From NCBI GenBank assembly GCA_028873795.1, contig JAPPNP010000026.1, positions 72,304-136,303 of the forward strand: 64,000 nucleotides of DNA, written 5' to 3'. This DNA comes from Chloroflexota bacterium. Its GTDB lineage: Bacteria; Chloroflexota; UBA11872. Below are positions 24,873 to 34,397 of this stretch, one piece after another; within the stretch, counting starts at the first letter, position 1; the number at the start of each line of letters is the position of its first letter. The translations under genes and the position numbers were made by a program. Under the pieces are notes generated by a model that saw only the letters and a program-made list of their open reading frames with translations, searched no databases and was not told the DNA's origin.

Positions 24873-25679
24873 CTACTCGAAGGCGAAGTTGGCCCGCACC
24901 ACGGCGCGGATCGTCACCTGTCCCGGAGCCGCCGTGGCCAGCTTCGCCTGCGCCGGATCCACCTTCTTGACCGTTGCCGCGAATACATCGACCTCTTCTT
25001 GAATGTTGATCAAGCCCGCCACCCGGCCCTGCAGCGCCTCGGCAATGGCCCGAGCCTTGGTGGCGGCGGCGATGGTTGCCAGGCGCAGCGCGTCCTCGGT
25101 GTGCGACCCCTCGTCGGCCAGGGTGTAGGTCAGCGAGTGCAAGGCGTCGGCGCCGGCCGCGAATCCCGCGTCCACCACATCCGCCGCGCGATCGAGCTTC
25201 GTGACGCGGATCCTGATCGTGGCGGTGGCGGTGTAGCCGGCCGGCGTGCCGCCGCGCTCCTTGGCCTGATAGGTGGGCGCCAGAGCCACGCCGCCGATCT
25301 GCACGTCATGGTCGTTTAGGCCGATGTCGTCGAGGTCTCTGACGTCTTCCGCCACGGCCCCGGCGGCCTCTTCCGCATTGGCCGCCGCAGCCGCGGCCGT
25401 GGCCGCATTGGCCTCAACGCTGAAGACGACGATGGCCAGGTCCGGCGCGCGAAGCACCTCGCCTACTCCGGTGACGTGCACGCCCTGCGGCTGCTCCGGC
25501 GGCAAGAACTGCGGCAGGCCGCCGACGTCGACGGTTGCCGAGACTTCTTCTTCTTCAGGTGCCGCACCCGCCTGGAATTGCTGCAGCGCCAGGAAGCCCA
25601 AGATGATCAGCGCGGCCACCAGCACGACGATGACGCCGATCTGGTAGATCCACGGGAGACGCCGGAAAAGCGCAAACAC
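24873..25679 (-). CDS. SIMPL domain (DUF541) protein, membrane-anchored
   Basis: 268 residues: an N-terminal membrane anchor (about residues 11-33), a short acidic linker, then a SIMPL/DUF541 domain starting at VHVTGVGEVLRAPDLAIVVF and including the repeated Ala-rich helix and GYTATATIRIRVTKLDRAADVVDA. The domain is exposed outside the cytoplasmic membrane. SIMPL proteins form oligomeric assemblies of unclear function, linked in other bacteria to envelope or oxidative stress. It is followed by the superoxide dismutase gene, on the same strand but upstream in transcription order. Confidence 0.85.
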   Translation of the reverse strand: MFALFRRLPWIYQIGVIVVLVAALIILGFLALQQFQAGAAPEEEEVSATVDVGGLPQFLPPEQPQGVHVTGVGEVLRAPDLAIVVFSVEANAATAAAAAANAEEAAGAVAEDVRDLDDIGLNDHDVQIGGVALAPTYQAKERGGTPAGYTATATIRIRVTKLDRAADVVDAGFAAGADALHSLTYTLADEGSHTEDALRLATIAAATKARAIAEALQGRVAGLINIQEEVDVFAATVKKVDPAQAKLATAAPGQVTIRAVVRANFAFE

Positions 25680-25794
25680 GGGCTAGGCCTGTCGATTCAG
25701 GGGCAGCGGCGGCCGACGCCGCTGGGCGAGCATAGGAAGGCGCGGCGCGCCGGGGCAACTCCCGGCGTTGCCCCCGCGCCGCCGAAGGTCCGCC

Positions 25795-26400
25795 TTAGCC
25801 GCCGAAGCGGCGAGCGGCCTCGTCCCAGTTCACGACGTTCCACCACGCCGCGATGTAGTCCGGCCGCTTGTTCTGGTAATTCAGGTAGTAGGCGTGCTCC
25901 CACACGTCCAGCCCCAGGATCGGCGTTCCCGAACCGTCCATCAGCGGGCTGTCCTGGTTTGGCGTGCTGGTGACGGCCAGCGAGCCGTCCGCCTGCTTGA
26001 TCAGCCAGGCCCAGCCGGAGCCGAAACGGGTCGTCGCGGCCTGCGCAAACTCGTCCTTGAAGGCGTCCAGGCTGCCGAAGGCGCTGTCGATCGCCGCGGC
26101 GAGCGCGCCGCTGGGCGCTCCGCCGCCCGGACCCAGCACCGTCCAGAAGAGGCTGTGGTTGGCGTGACCGCCGGCGTTGTTGCGCACGGCGGTGCGGATG
26201 CCTTCCGGCACCGCGCTCAGGTCGGAGATCAGGTCCTCGACGCTCATCGCGGCCAGGTCCGGGTGGTCGGCCAGCGCGTTGTTCGCGTTCATGATGTAGG
26301 TCGCGTGATGCCGATCGTGGTGGATCTCCATCGTCCGCGCGTCGATGTGCGGCTCCAGCGCGTCGAACGCGTACGGCAGTGGGGGCAGTTCATAGGCCAT
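25795..26400 (-). CDS. sodA: Superoxide dismutase, Mn/Fe type
   Basis: 201 residues. Metal ligands are seen in [12 protein letters not shown] (first His), [10 protein letters not shown] (second His) and [18 protein letters not shown] (Asp and third His). Gly-Gly before HANHSLFW and the Gln in NQDSPL favour manganese over iron, although metal use cannot be proven from sequence. ATG 26400 has GAGGAG nine bases upstream; the frame is open further upstream but there is no homology. Cytosolic; a second, lipoprotein Cu/Zn enzyme is at 32347. Confidence 0.93.
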   Translation of the reverse strand: MAYELPPLPYAFDALEPHIDARTMEIHHDRHHATYIMNANNALADHPDLAAMSVEDLISDLSAVPEGIRTAVRNNAGGHANHSLFWTVLGPGGGAPSGALAAAIDSAFGSLDAFKDEFAQAATTRFGSGWAWLIKQADGSLAVTSTPNQDSPLMDGSGTPILGLDVWEHAYYLNYQNKRPDYIAAWWNVVNWDEAARRFGG

Positions 26401-26568
26401 GCGGGACTCCTCACCAGGCGGGCACATGGACCCCGAGTGGGTCGGGTGCGATGAGAATCGTGCCCAATCGTAGCCTGCCGATATCGGTGTACGAAAACCC
26501 ACGCGGCGTCCGTATACTTGCCGCGGTGCCGTGCACACGCCCCGGTCCAGAACCCAGCCCGGTCGAGC

Positions 26569-26652
26569 GGGGAAGTGTCGGAACTGGTAGACGAGCGTGA
26601 TTTAGGATCACGTGGAGATTTCTCCGTGAGAGTTCGAGTCTCTCCTTCCCCA
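26569..26652 (+). tRNA. tRNA-Leu (anticodon UAG)
   Basis: Acceptor GGGGAAG (26569-26575) pairs with CTTCCCC (26645-26651), discriminator A at 26652. The anticodon stem CGTGA/TCACG encloses TTTAGGA with anticodon TAG at 26603-26605. A long variable arm (GGAGATTTCTCC) and T arm GAGAGTTCGAGTCTCTC give the class II shape of tRNA-Leu. CCA is not encoded in full. Confidence 0.95.
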
Positions 26653-26703
26653 CCTGAACGCCCCGCCGCCGATCGCGGGGCGCGTAGGAGCGTGTGAGCA
26701 CCC

Positions 26704-28113
26704 ATGCAGGCCACCGCCAGCAAGCTCGAGGGCAGTCGCGTCCGGCTGGACGTCGAGGTAGGCCCCGAGGATCTCCAGCGGGAATACACCCGCGCCATTC
26801 GCCGCGTCTCGGGTCGGGTGAGCATTCCCGGCTTCCGCCGCGGCAAGGCGCCGCGCCGGATCGTGGAGAGCTACGTCGGCGCCGAGGCGGTCATGCGCGA
26901 GATGGTGGAGCACGTGGTGCCGCGGGCCTACACCGACGCCGTCCAGCAGACCGGCGTCGAGCCGCTCGATCAGCCTGAGCTCGATCTGCCCGACCTGCCG
27001 TCCCTCGATGCGCCGCTCGTGTTCTCCGCCGAGGTCGCGGTCGCGCCCGACGTCGAGTTGGGCGACGTGTCCGCCCTCGAGGTCGAGGCCGAAACGCCCG
27101 AGGTATCCGACGAGGACGTTGAAACCCAGGTGACGGAATTGCGCGACATGCGCACGACCTGGGACCCCGTCGAGCGACCGGCGCAGACAGACGACGTGGT
27201 CCGGGTCGAGATTTCCATCAACGCGCCCGGAGTCCAGGACAGCGAACCGCAGCCCTTCTCCGTGCGGCTGGGGCAAAATGGATTCCCGGCTGAGTTTGAC
27301 CAAGAGCTCGCCTGCAAGTCCGCGGGCGACGACTTCTCCTTCGAGAGCGACATCCCGCTCGACGATCCCAACCCCGAGTTGCGCGGGCAGCGCGTGACGT
27401 TCAGCGGCGCCGTCCAAGACGTCAGCGAGGCGCGTCTGCCGGACCTCGACGACGCCTTTGCGCAGACCATGGCCGGGCTGGACACCATGGACGCGCTGCG
27501 CGCCGACATCCGCGAGCGCCTGCTGGAGCAGCGCCGCATCGAGGCTCAGGCCAAGCTCGAGGACGACGTGCTCGACGCCCTCGTCGACGCCTCCACCTTC
27601 GAGGTGCCGGCGGTGCTCGTGGAGCAGGAGCACAGCGCGCTCCTGGAGCGGGAAACGCAGGCCATGGTGTCGCGCGGCATCGCGGTGGACACATACCTCG
27701 GCTCGATCGGCCAGACCCGCGGCGAGTGGGAACAGCACTGGCGCGAGGAGGCCGTGACGCGCGTCGACCGCGGCATCGTGCTGGAGCACTTCGCCGACGC
27801 CGAGGAGATTCAGGCGGATGACGACGAAGTCGTCGAGGAAATCGATCGCGTCGCGGCCGGCTATCCCGAGGCTCGGCAGGACACCGTGCGCCGCTCGCTG
27901 GCCCGCGACGACGGGCGAGCCCGTATCGAATCCGCCATTCGAAATCGCAAGGCGTTAGCTAAGCTTGTGGAGGCGGTCACCGGCCACGCCGGGCCCGCGC
28001 ATGACCACCAGGCCGAGCCCGAGCCGGACCCCGACGTTGCCGCGGTAGCGGACGCCGCGGCGACCGAAGCCGAGCCGGGCGAAGCCGCGGAGTCGGAGTC
28101 AGCCACCTCCTAG
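26704..28113 (+). CDS. tig: Trigger factor (ribosome-associated chaperone)
   Basis: 469 residues. The ribosome-binding domain carries the signature GFRRGKAPRRIVE (residues 40-52). A PPIase-like middle domain (about 150-235, beginning QTDDVVRVEISI) and a long helical C-domain follow. The tail beyond residue 430 is a low-complexity acidic His/Glu/Ala stretch. It folds nascent chains at the ribosome exit. The gene is followed within 30 bases by clpP, then clpX, the widespread tig-clpP-clpX operon, and lies just after tRNA-Leu. Confidence 0.95.
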   Translation: MQATASKLEGSRVRLDVEVGPEDLQREYTRAIRRVSGRVSIPGFRRGKAPRRIVESYVGAEAVMREMVEHVVPRAYTDAVQQTGVEPLDQPELDLPDLPSLDAPLVFSAEVAVAPDVELGDVSALEVEAETPEVSDEDVETQVTELRDMRTTWDPVERPAQTDDVVRVEISINAPGVQDSEPQPFSVRLGQNGFPAEFDQELACKSAGDDFSFESDIPLDDPNPELRGQRVTFSGAVQDVSEARLPDLDDAFAQTMAGLDTMDALRADIRERLLEQRRIEAQAKLEDDVLDALVDASTFEVPAVLVEQEHSALLERETQAMVSRGIAVDTYLGSIGQTRGEWEQHWREEAVTRVDRGIVLEHFADAEEIQADDDEVVEEIDRVAAGYPEARQDTVRRSLARDDGRARIESAIRNRKALAKLVEAVTGHAGPAHDHQAEPEPDPDVAAVADAAATEAEPGEAAESESATS

Positions 28114-28140
28114 CCAACGGCAACAGAAAGAGTCACCGGA

Positions 28141-28752
28141 ATGGGTTTTCTCGTCCCTTACGTCATCGAGACCACGGACCGCGGCGAGCGCGGCATGGAC
28201 ATCTACTCGCGCCTGCTCCGCGACCGGATCATCTTCCTGGGGACGCCGATCGACGACGCGGTGGCCAACACGATCATCGCCCAGCTGCTGCTGCTCACCA
28301 GCGAGGACTCCGAGGCCGACATCTACATGTACATCAACTCGCCGGGCGGAAGCGTCGCCGCGGGGCTGGCCATCTACGACACGATGCAGCACGTGGCAAA
28401 CGACGTCGCCACCACCTGTCTCGGCTTGGCCGCCAGCATGGGCTGCGTGATCCTGGCGGGCGGCGCGCAGGGCAAGCGCTCCGCGCTCCCGAACAGCACC
28501 ATGCTGCTCCACCAGCCGGCGCAGGGCATCGAGGGCTTCGTGCAAGCCACCGATCTCGAGATCCGCACGCGCGAGATCATCAAGGTGCGCGAGCGGCTGG
28601 AAGGCATTCTGGTCGAGTCGACCGGGCAGCCCAAGGAGCGCATCCACCAGGACACGGACCGCGACTACTACCTGACCGCGCCCGAGGCCGTGGAGTACGG
28701 CATCATCGACAACATTATGCCTGCCCGCGAGGCCGTCGACGGTGCCGAATAG
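28141..28752 (+). CDS. clpP: ATP-dependent Clp protease proteolytic subunit
   Basis: 203 residues. Catalytic serine in [14 protein letters not shown], histidine in [10 protein letters not shown] and aspartate in [14 protein letters not shown] are present. The opening [24 protein letters not shown] is canonical. It forms the tetradecameric chamber that degrades unfolded substrates delivered by ClpX. ATG 28141 has AAAGAG about eight bases upstream. Confidence 0.97.
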   Translation: MGFLVPYVIETTDRGERGMDIYSRLLRDRIIFLGTPIDDAVANTIIAQLLLLTSEDSEADIYMYINSPGGSVAAGLAIYDTMQHVANDVATTCLGLAASMGCVILAGGAQGKRSALPNSTMLLHQPAQGIEGFVQATDLEIRTREIIKVRERLEGILVESTGQPKERIHQDTDRDYYLTAPEAVEYGIIDNIMPAREAVDGAE

Positions 28753-28794
28753 CGCCTCGCCGAGGCGTAGCCCTCGGCCGCACGGGAAACCCTG

Positions 28795-30063
<1,269 letters not shown>

Positions 30064-30099
30064 GGGCAGCGGCCAACGTCCGGCCAATCGACCCCGGCT

Positions 30100-30317
30100 G
30101 TCATTCCGAGCGCAGCGAGGAATCTAAAGGGCAGCCGGGAATCTCAGCGCCCCTCGACTCCGCGCATCGCAACAACGACGTGCCCGGCGCCCGGTGGCCC
30201 AGGCTGCGCGCAGCCTGGGAGATCCAACCGCGGCCGGTCCCACGCTGCACGCAGCGCGGGCCACCGGAGGGCTTCGGGGCTCCGATTCGTGGTTCGACGA
30301 GCTCACCACGAACGGAG
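30100..30317. repeat. Intergenic repeat cluster (families A and E and a CTGG-rich inverted block)
   Basis: Half of a family A palindrome (GTCATTCCGAGCGCAGCGAG, from 30100) is followed by a GCCTGGGAGATCC-type inverted block around 30200-30265. An inverted family E phrase containing CGTGGTTCGACGAGCTCACC starts at about 30292. No gene is seen in 30064-30368. Confidence 0.7.
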
Positions 30318-30368
30318 GGCCGTCCGGCACAATCGGCGCAACAGCCGCTTCCCCGACCGGAGACCAGC

Positions 30369-31250
30369 ATGCGTCGTTCCACCCGCCTGCGCCGGCGCCT
30401 CGACCGCGACGAGATCATCGTGCTGCCGGGCGCCTACGACGCCCTCTCGGCCACCCTGATCGAGCAAGCCGGATTCGAGCAGTTCTTCACCACCGGGTTC
30501 GGCCTGGCCGCGAGCACCCTCGGCGTGCCCGACATCGGGCTGCTGACGCAGACGGAAATCATCGAGCGCGCCCGGCGGATCGCCAGCGTGGTGGACATCC
30601 CGCTGGTCGCCGACATGGACACCGGCTACGGTAACCCGCTCAACGTGATTCGCACCGTGACGGAGTGCGTGCAGGGCGACATCGCCGGCGTGATCCTGGA
30701 GGACCAGGAGTGGCCCAAGCGCTGCGGGCACCTGGAGGGCAAGCGCGTCATCCCGCGCGAGGACCACGTGCAAAAGCTGCGCGCCGCTGTGCACGCCCGC
30801 GGCGACGACGATCTGGTCATCATCGCCCGCACCGACGCCCGCGCGGTCAATGACATGGACGACGCCATCGACCGCGGTCGGGCCTATCACGCCGCCGGGG
30901 CTGACGTGGTGTTCATCGAGGCGCCCCGCACGCGCGACGAGCTGCGCGCCATTCGGGACGCTTTTCCACCCGACGTGCCGCTGTTCGCCAACATGATCGA
31001 GGACGGCGCCACGCCGTTTCTGTCGGCGTCCGAGCTGCAAGACTTCGGCTTTCGCATGGTGGTCTATCCGCTGTCGGGGCTGTTCGCCAGCGCCGCCGCG
31101 CTGCGCGGCGTCTTCGACGCGCTGCACGCCACCGGCACCACCACCGGCGCGGGGCCGATGACGGGCCTCGAGGAATTCAAGACGCTCATCGGGCTGGACC
31201 GCTTCAACGCCCTCGAAGCCGAGTTCGCCTCGAACGGCGGGGAGGGCTAA
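30369..31250 (+). CDS. Isocitrate lyase/PEP mutase family enzyme
   Basis: 293 residues. The TIM-barrel signature residues of the superfamily are seen: ADMDTGYGNPLNV (metal-binding Asp), EDQEWPKRCGHLEGKRVI with the catalytic KRCGH loop, and IIARTDARAV. The KxCGH loop points to a C-C lyase (methylisocitrate lyase, 2,3-dimethylmalate lyase or oxaloacetate decarboxylase-like) rather than a strict PEP mutase. Start at ATG 30369, where homology begins; the upstream open frame is ClpX shadow and repeat DNA. No methylcitrate pathway gene is nearby, so the substrate stays open. Confidence 0.85.
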   Translation: MRRSTRLRRRLDRDEIIVLPGAYDALSATLIEQAGFEQFFTTGFGLAASTLGVPDIGLLTQTEIIERARRIASVVDIPLVADMDTGYGNPLNVIRTVTECVQGDIAGVILEDQEWPKRCGHLEGKRVIPREDHVQKLRAAVHARGDDDLVIIARTDARAVNDMDDAIDRGRAYHAAGADVVFIEAPRTRDELRAIRDAFPPDVPLFANMIEDGATPFLSASELQDFGFRMVVYPLSGLFASAAALRGVFDALHATGTTTGAGPMTGLEEFKTLIGLDRFNALEAEFASNGGEG

Positions 31251-31314
31251 AGCCCCGCCGGTCGGAAAACACATGTCATTTCGAACGCCCCAAGTCGTTT
31301 CGACCGCCCTCCAT

Positions 31315-31396
31315 GTCATTTCGAACGAAGTGAGAAATCTAAGGATGTCGGTGCAGGCTCCGCGCCCCTTAGATTCCTCGCGTTGCTCGGAATGAC
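31315..31396. repeat. Palindromic interspersed repeat, family A (second full copy)
   Basis: GTCATTTCGAACGAAGTGAG opens at 31315, and CTTAGATTCCTCGCGTTGCT then CGGAATGAC closes at 31396. Arms correspond to the copy at 263-345 with base changes. A truncated left arm (GTCATTTCGAACGCCCC) is at 31275. The surrounding gap 31251-31448 holds nothing else. Confidence 0.8.
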
Positions 31397-31448
31397 AGGA
31401 GGGGAGGCTCGGAATGACAGATGCGGAGGCTCGAATATCTGGCGGAGG

Positions 31449-32222
31449 CTAAGCCTCCCCGAACGCCGCGATCAGGTCGTCCGTCAGGGCGGTGTAGAAC
31501 CAGCGTTCGAGATCCAGGATCACCGCGCGCGTGAGGCTCAGGCTGCCGATCGTGGCCCGCGTCTCGATGGCGCTGGTGGCGTCGCGCAGCAGGATCGGCG
31601 CATAGCCGCGATCGCGCATCGCGTGCAGGCCGTAGTCGCGGAAGCGGATGCAGATGTTGGTGGCGAAACCCGCGTAGATCAGATGCACCAGCCCGCGAGC
31701 CTTGCAGGCCGCGTGCAACTCCGCGCCGGTCGCCACGACCACGTCTCCGGGCATCGGCGGGATCGACGGGTCGATGCCGTGAATGGGGAACCAGTCGGGA
31801 ATGGGCCCGTCGTAGTTCTCCGGGAGCTCGCCGGGGCGCTTGCGCAGCGAACTGTAGCTCCCTGTCGTGTCGCGGTACTCCTGTGGCGGCCAGTCATCGA
31901 CGGGCGGGTCCGGCGGCGCGGTCTCCCGGCTGTCGTGGCGAAAGGACTCGAAGTCGGGTGCGACCCGCGGCGACGGAGCGTAGATCACCGTGGCGCCGGC
32001 GGCCCGCGCCGCGTCCAGCACCGGCCGGATGCGCGTGCGGCAAATCTCACCCGTGCGTTCCAGGTGGGACGGCATCGGATGTCCCGCCCACGTGTCCACC
32101 AGCACGATGGCGACCTCGGCCACGTCCAAATCGACGGTGGCGGCCGCGTGCACGATGTTGGCCTCGGAGTTGTCATCGGGCCCAACGCTCTCCATCACGT
32201 GATAGCGCACGGGAAGCTGCAT
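31449..32222 (-). CDS. Isochorismatase-like cysteine hydrolase
   Basis: 257 residues. The fold's catalytic Asp lies in VAIVLVDTWAGHPM and the nucleophile Cys in YAGFATNICIRFRDYG. The family includes nicotinamidase, N-carbamoylsarcosine amidase and other amide or ester hydrolases. An insertion with many prolines (about residues 105-145, including PPDPPVDDWPPQEYRD) enlarges the substrate site compared with small family members. The substrate is not predictable. ATG at 32222. Divergent from the Cu/Zn-SOD gene and convergent with the PEP-mutase-family gene. Confidence 0.8.
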   Translation of the reverse strand: MQLPVRYHVMESVGPDDNSEANIVHAAATVDLDVAEVAIVLVDTWAGHPMPSHLERTGEICRTRIRPVLDAARAAGATVIYAPSPRVAPDFESFRHDSRETAPPDPPVDDWPPQEYRDTTGSYSSLRKRPGELPENYDGPIPDWFPIHGIDPSIPPMPGDVVVATGAELHAACKARGLVHLIYAGFATNICIRFRDYGLHAMRDRGYAPILLRDATSAIETRATIGSLSLTRAVILDLERWFYTALTDDLIAAFGEA

Positions 32223-32346
32223 GGCCCGTCCCTCCGGCCCGACCTCCGTCAGACGCTCCGCAGCATACGCCTAATCCCGAACCGGCTCCGCCCGGCAACT
32301 TAGACTGGGCATTGAGAGTCGCCCGCGGGCGGTGCGCGAAGCGGAT

Positions 32347-32910
32347 ATGGACATGAGCCACGCAACTGGTGACCGGCGGAAACAGCCCCGAGCCTGGCAT
32401 AGCGCGTGTCTCGTCCTCGCCCTGGTCGCGCTCCTGGCGCTGGCTGCCTGCGACGGCCAGTCGGTCGACGAGGCGGACCTTGGTGTCACCGTGTTCGCCG
32501 CGATGGCCGGCCCGGACGGGGTCTCCATGGGAACCGTCGCGCTGACGCAGGGGCCGAATGGCATGTTGGTTTCTGCTGACCTGACCGGATTGACCGAGGG
32601 CTGGCACGGCTTCCACATTCACGAGACTGGGAGTTGTACGCCGGACTTCTCGGCGGCCGGCGGCCATCTGAATCCCGAAGACAAGGGGCACGGCTTTCTC
32701 CACGGCCCCAACCATCCTGGTGACATGCCCAACATCTACGCCGGGGCCGACGGAACCGCGCGCGCCAACGTCTTCAACACCCAGGCGTCGCTGAAGTCCA
32801 TCTTGGACGACGACGGTTCGGCCATCATCGTGCACGCCAAGCCGGACAGCTATGGCGAAGACCCGGGCGCCGGCGACCGCGTCGCCTGCGGCGTGATTAG
32901 TCGGAGCTAA
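32347..32910 (+). CDS. sodC: Cu/Zn superoxide dismutase, lipoprotein
   Basis: About 187 residues. The N-terminus is a lipoprotein signal: basic region, hydrophobic run LVLALVALLALAAC with lipobox LAAC, then Asp. The Cu ligands are in WHGFHIHETGSC and IIVHAKPD, the Zn ligands and bridging His in GGHLNPEDKGHGFLHGPNHPGDMPN, and the structural disulfide Cys are in GSCTP and RVACGVI; all are intact. It detoxifies superoxide outside the cytoplasmic membrane. ATG at 32347 or 32353 are both possible; either gives the same signal peptide. Confidence 0.9.
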   Translation: MDMSHATGDRRKQPRAWHSACLVLALVALLALAACDGQSVDEADLGVTVFAAMAGPDGVSMGTVALTQGPNGMLVSADLTGLTEGWHGFHIHETGSCTPDFSAAGGHLNPEDKGHGFLHGPNHPGDMPNIYAGADGTARANVFNTQASLKSILDDDGSAIIVHAKPDSYGEDPGAGDRVACGVISRS

Positions 32911-33097
32911 TGGCGGCGACGCCCCGCCATCGCTGACGCGCCTACGGCACCGCCCGACACCGGGCGCGGCGCCGGAGATTCGGAACGATCGAAGGGCGTC
33001 CAGGCGTAGGGCCGCGCGCCACTTGGGCAGAGCGCGTTCGCTTTATGTTTGGTAGAATCCACGCCCCAATGAGGCGGACACCCACCAACCCATCCCG

Positions 33098-34396
33098 ATG
33101 ACGCCGCGCCAAATTCGCTTCGTCCACTTCGCCGACGTGCACCTGGGCTTCAAGCAATACGGCCTGGCTGAACGCGCCGAGGACTTCACCCGCGCCTTCG
33201 GCAGCGTCATCACCTATTGCCGCCAGGTGCGGCCGGACTTCGTGATCCTGGCCGGCGATCTGTTCGACTCCAAGTCCATCGATCCGCGCACCTACGCCGA
33301 CGCCGACGCCGGTTTGGCCCTGCTGGCGCAGGATGGAATCCCGGTGGTGGCCGTGGAGGGCAATCACGAGCGCTGGTTCCGCCGCGGCGAGCGCTCATGG
33401 CTCTGGCAGCTCAGCCGCAGCAACCGGCTCCGCCTGCTGCAGCAGATTGACCCCGAGCAAGAGGGCTTGACCTGGCGGCCGTGGACCGCCGAGCGCGGTC
33501 ACGGGGCCTACACCGACATCGGACCGGTGCGCATCTTCGGCGTGGAGTACCTGGGCGCCCGGTTGCCCGACCACCTGCCGCGGGTCATCGAGGCGGCCCA
33601 GGCGACGCCCGCGGACGGCGTGCAGTTCCGCATCGGCGTGCTGCACACCGGCGTGGACGAGGAGTCGCCCGGCGGAAAGGGCGGCGCCGCCGCCGCGGAC
33701 GTGCTGCAACTGCGCGACGTGGCCGACTACCTGGCGCTGGGGCACATCCACTACCGGTACGAAATCCCCATCGAAAATCCTTGGATCTTCAACCCCGGCG
33801 CGCTCGAGGCCCACAGCGTCACGGAAGGGCTCATGGGCGAGCCCGGCTTAGCCGGTGCGGGTCGCGAGCGCGGGCTGTACGACGTCACAGTGGAACTCGG
33901 GGATCGGCCACGAATCGATGCACGGTTTCGCGGCGACGTGGTCGAGCGCCGGCCGTTCATGCGGCTCGCCATCGACGTCACGGGGACCGAGGGCTTCGCG
34001 GCCCTGCGGCAGCAAGTCGCCGACTCGCTCGGCCCGCCGCCGCCGGCATCCCAGCCGCGGCCGATGGTCGAGATCCTGCTACGCGGCGTGCTGGGGTTCG
34101 AGCGAGCGGCGCTGGATCAGCCGGCGCTGCTCGAGCTTGTCCAGGACCAATTCAACCCGCTGCATGCGCGCGTGACGGTGCACGTGGAGCGCACGCTGGG
34201 CGCCGGGATGCGCGTCCGCACCGGATCGCGGGGCCAGATCGAGCGCGACGTGGTGCGCGAGCTGCTGGCCCAAGAACCTGGCCTGGCCGCCGAAGCCGAG
34301 ACGTTGGCCGAGCGCACGCTCGAGCTCAAGCGCTCGGTCCTCGAGGGGCAGGACGAAGAGTCCCTGGCGTCGATCGTGGAGGCCACGCTGCCCTGA
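33098..34396 (+). CDS. Mre11/SbcD-family DNA repair exonuclease
   Basis: 432 residues. All five metallophosphoesterase motifs are visible: FADVHLG, LAGDLFDSK, VEGNHE, VLHTGVD and GHIHYR. The C-terminal half holds the capping and Rad50-binding region (from about residue 290). It processes DNA double-strand ends with Rad50. The stop lies two bases before the rad50 ATG. Length is closer to archaeal-type Mre11 than to E. coli SbcD, and the operon partner set (nurA, herA) is the archaeal combination. Confidence 0.93.
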   Translation: MTPRQIRFVHFADVHLGFKQYGLAERAEDFTRAFGSVITYCRQVRPDFVILAGDLFDSKSIDPRTYADADAGLALLAQDGIPVVAVEGNHERWFRRGERSWLWQLSRSNRLRLLQQIDPEQEGLTWRPWTAERGHGAYTDIGPVRIFGVEYLGARLPDHLPRVIEAAQATPADGVQFRIGVLHTGVDEESPGGKGGAAAADVLQLRDVADYLALGHIHYRYEIPIENPWIFNPGALEAHSVTEGLMGEPGLAGAGRERGLYDVTVELGDRPRIDARFRGDVVERRPFMRLAIDVTGTEGFAALRQQVADSLGPPPPASQPRPMVEILLRGVLGFERAALDQPALLELVQDQFNPLHARVTVHVERTLGAGMRVRTGSRGQIERDVVRELLAQEPGLAAEAETLAERTLELKRSVLEGQDEESLASIVEATLP

Positions 34397-34397
34397 C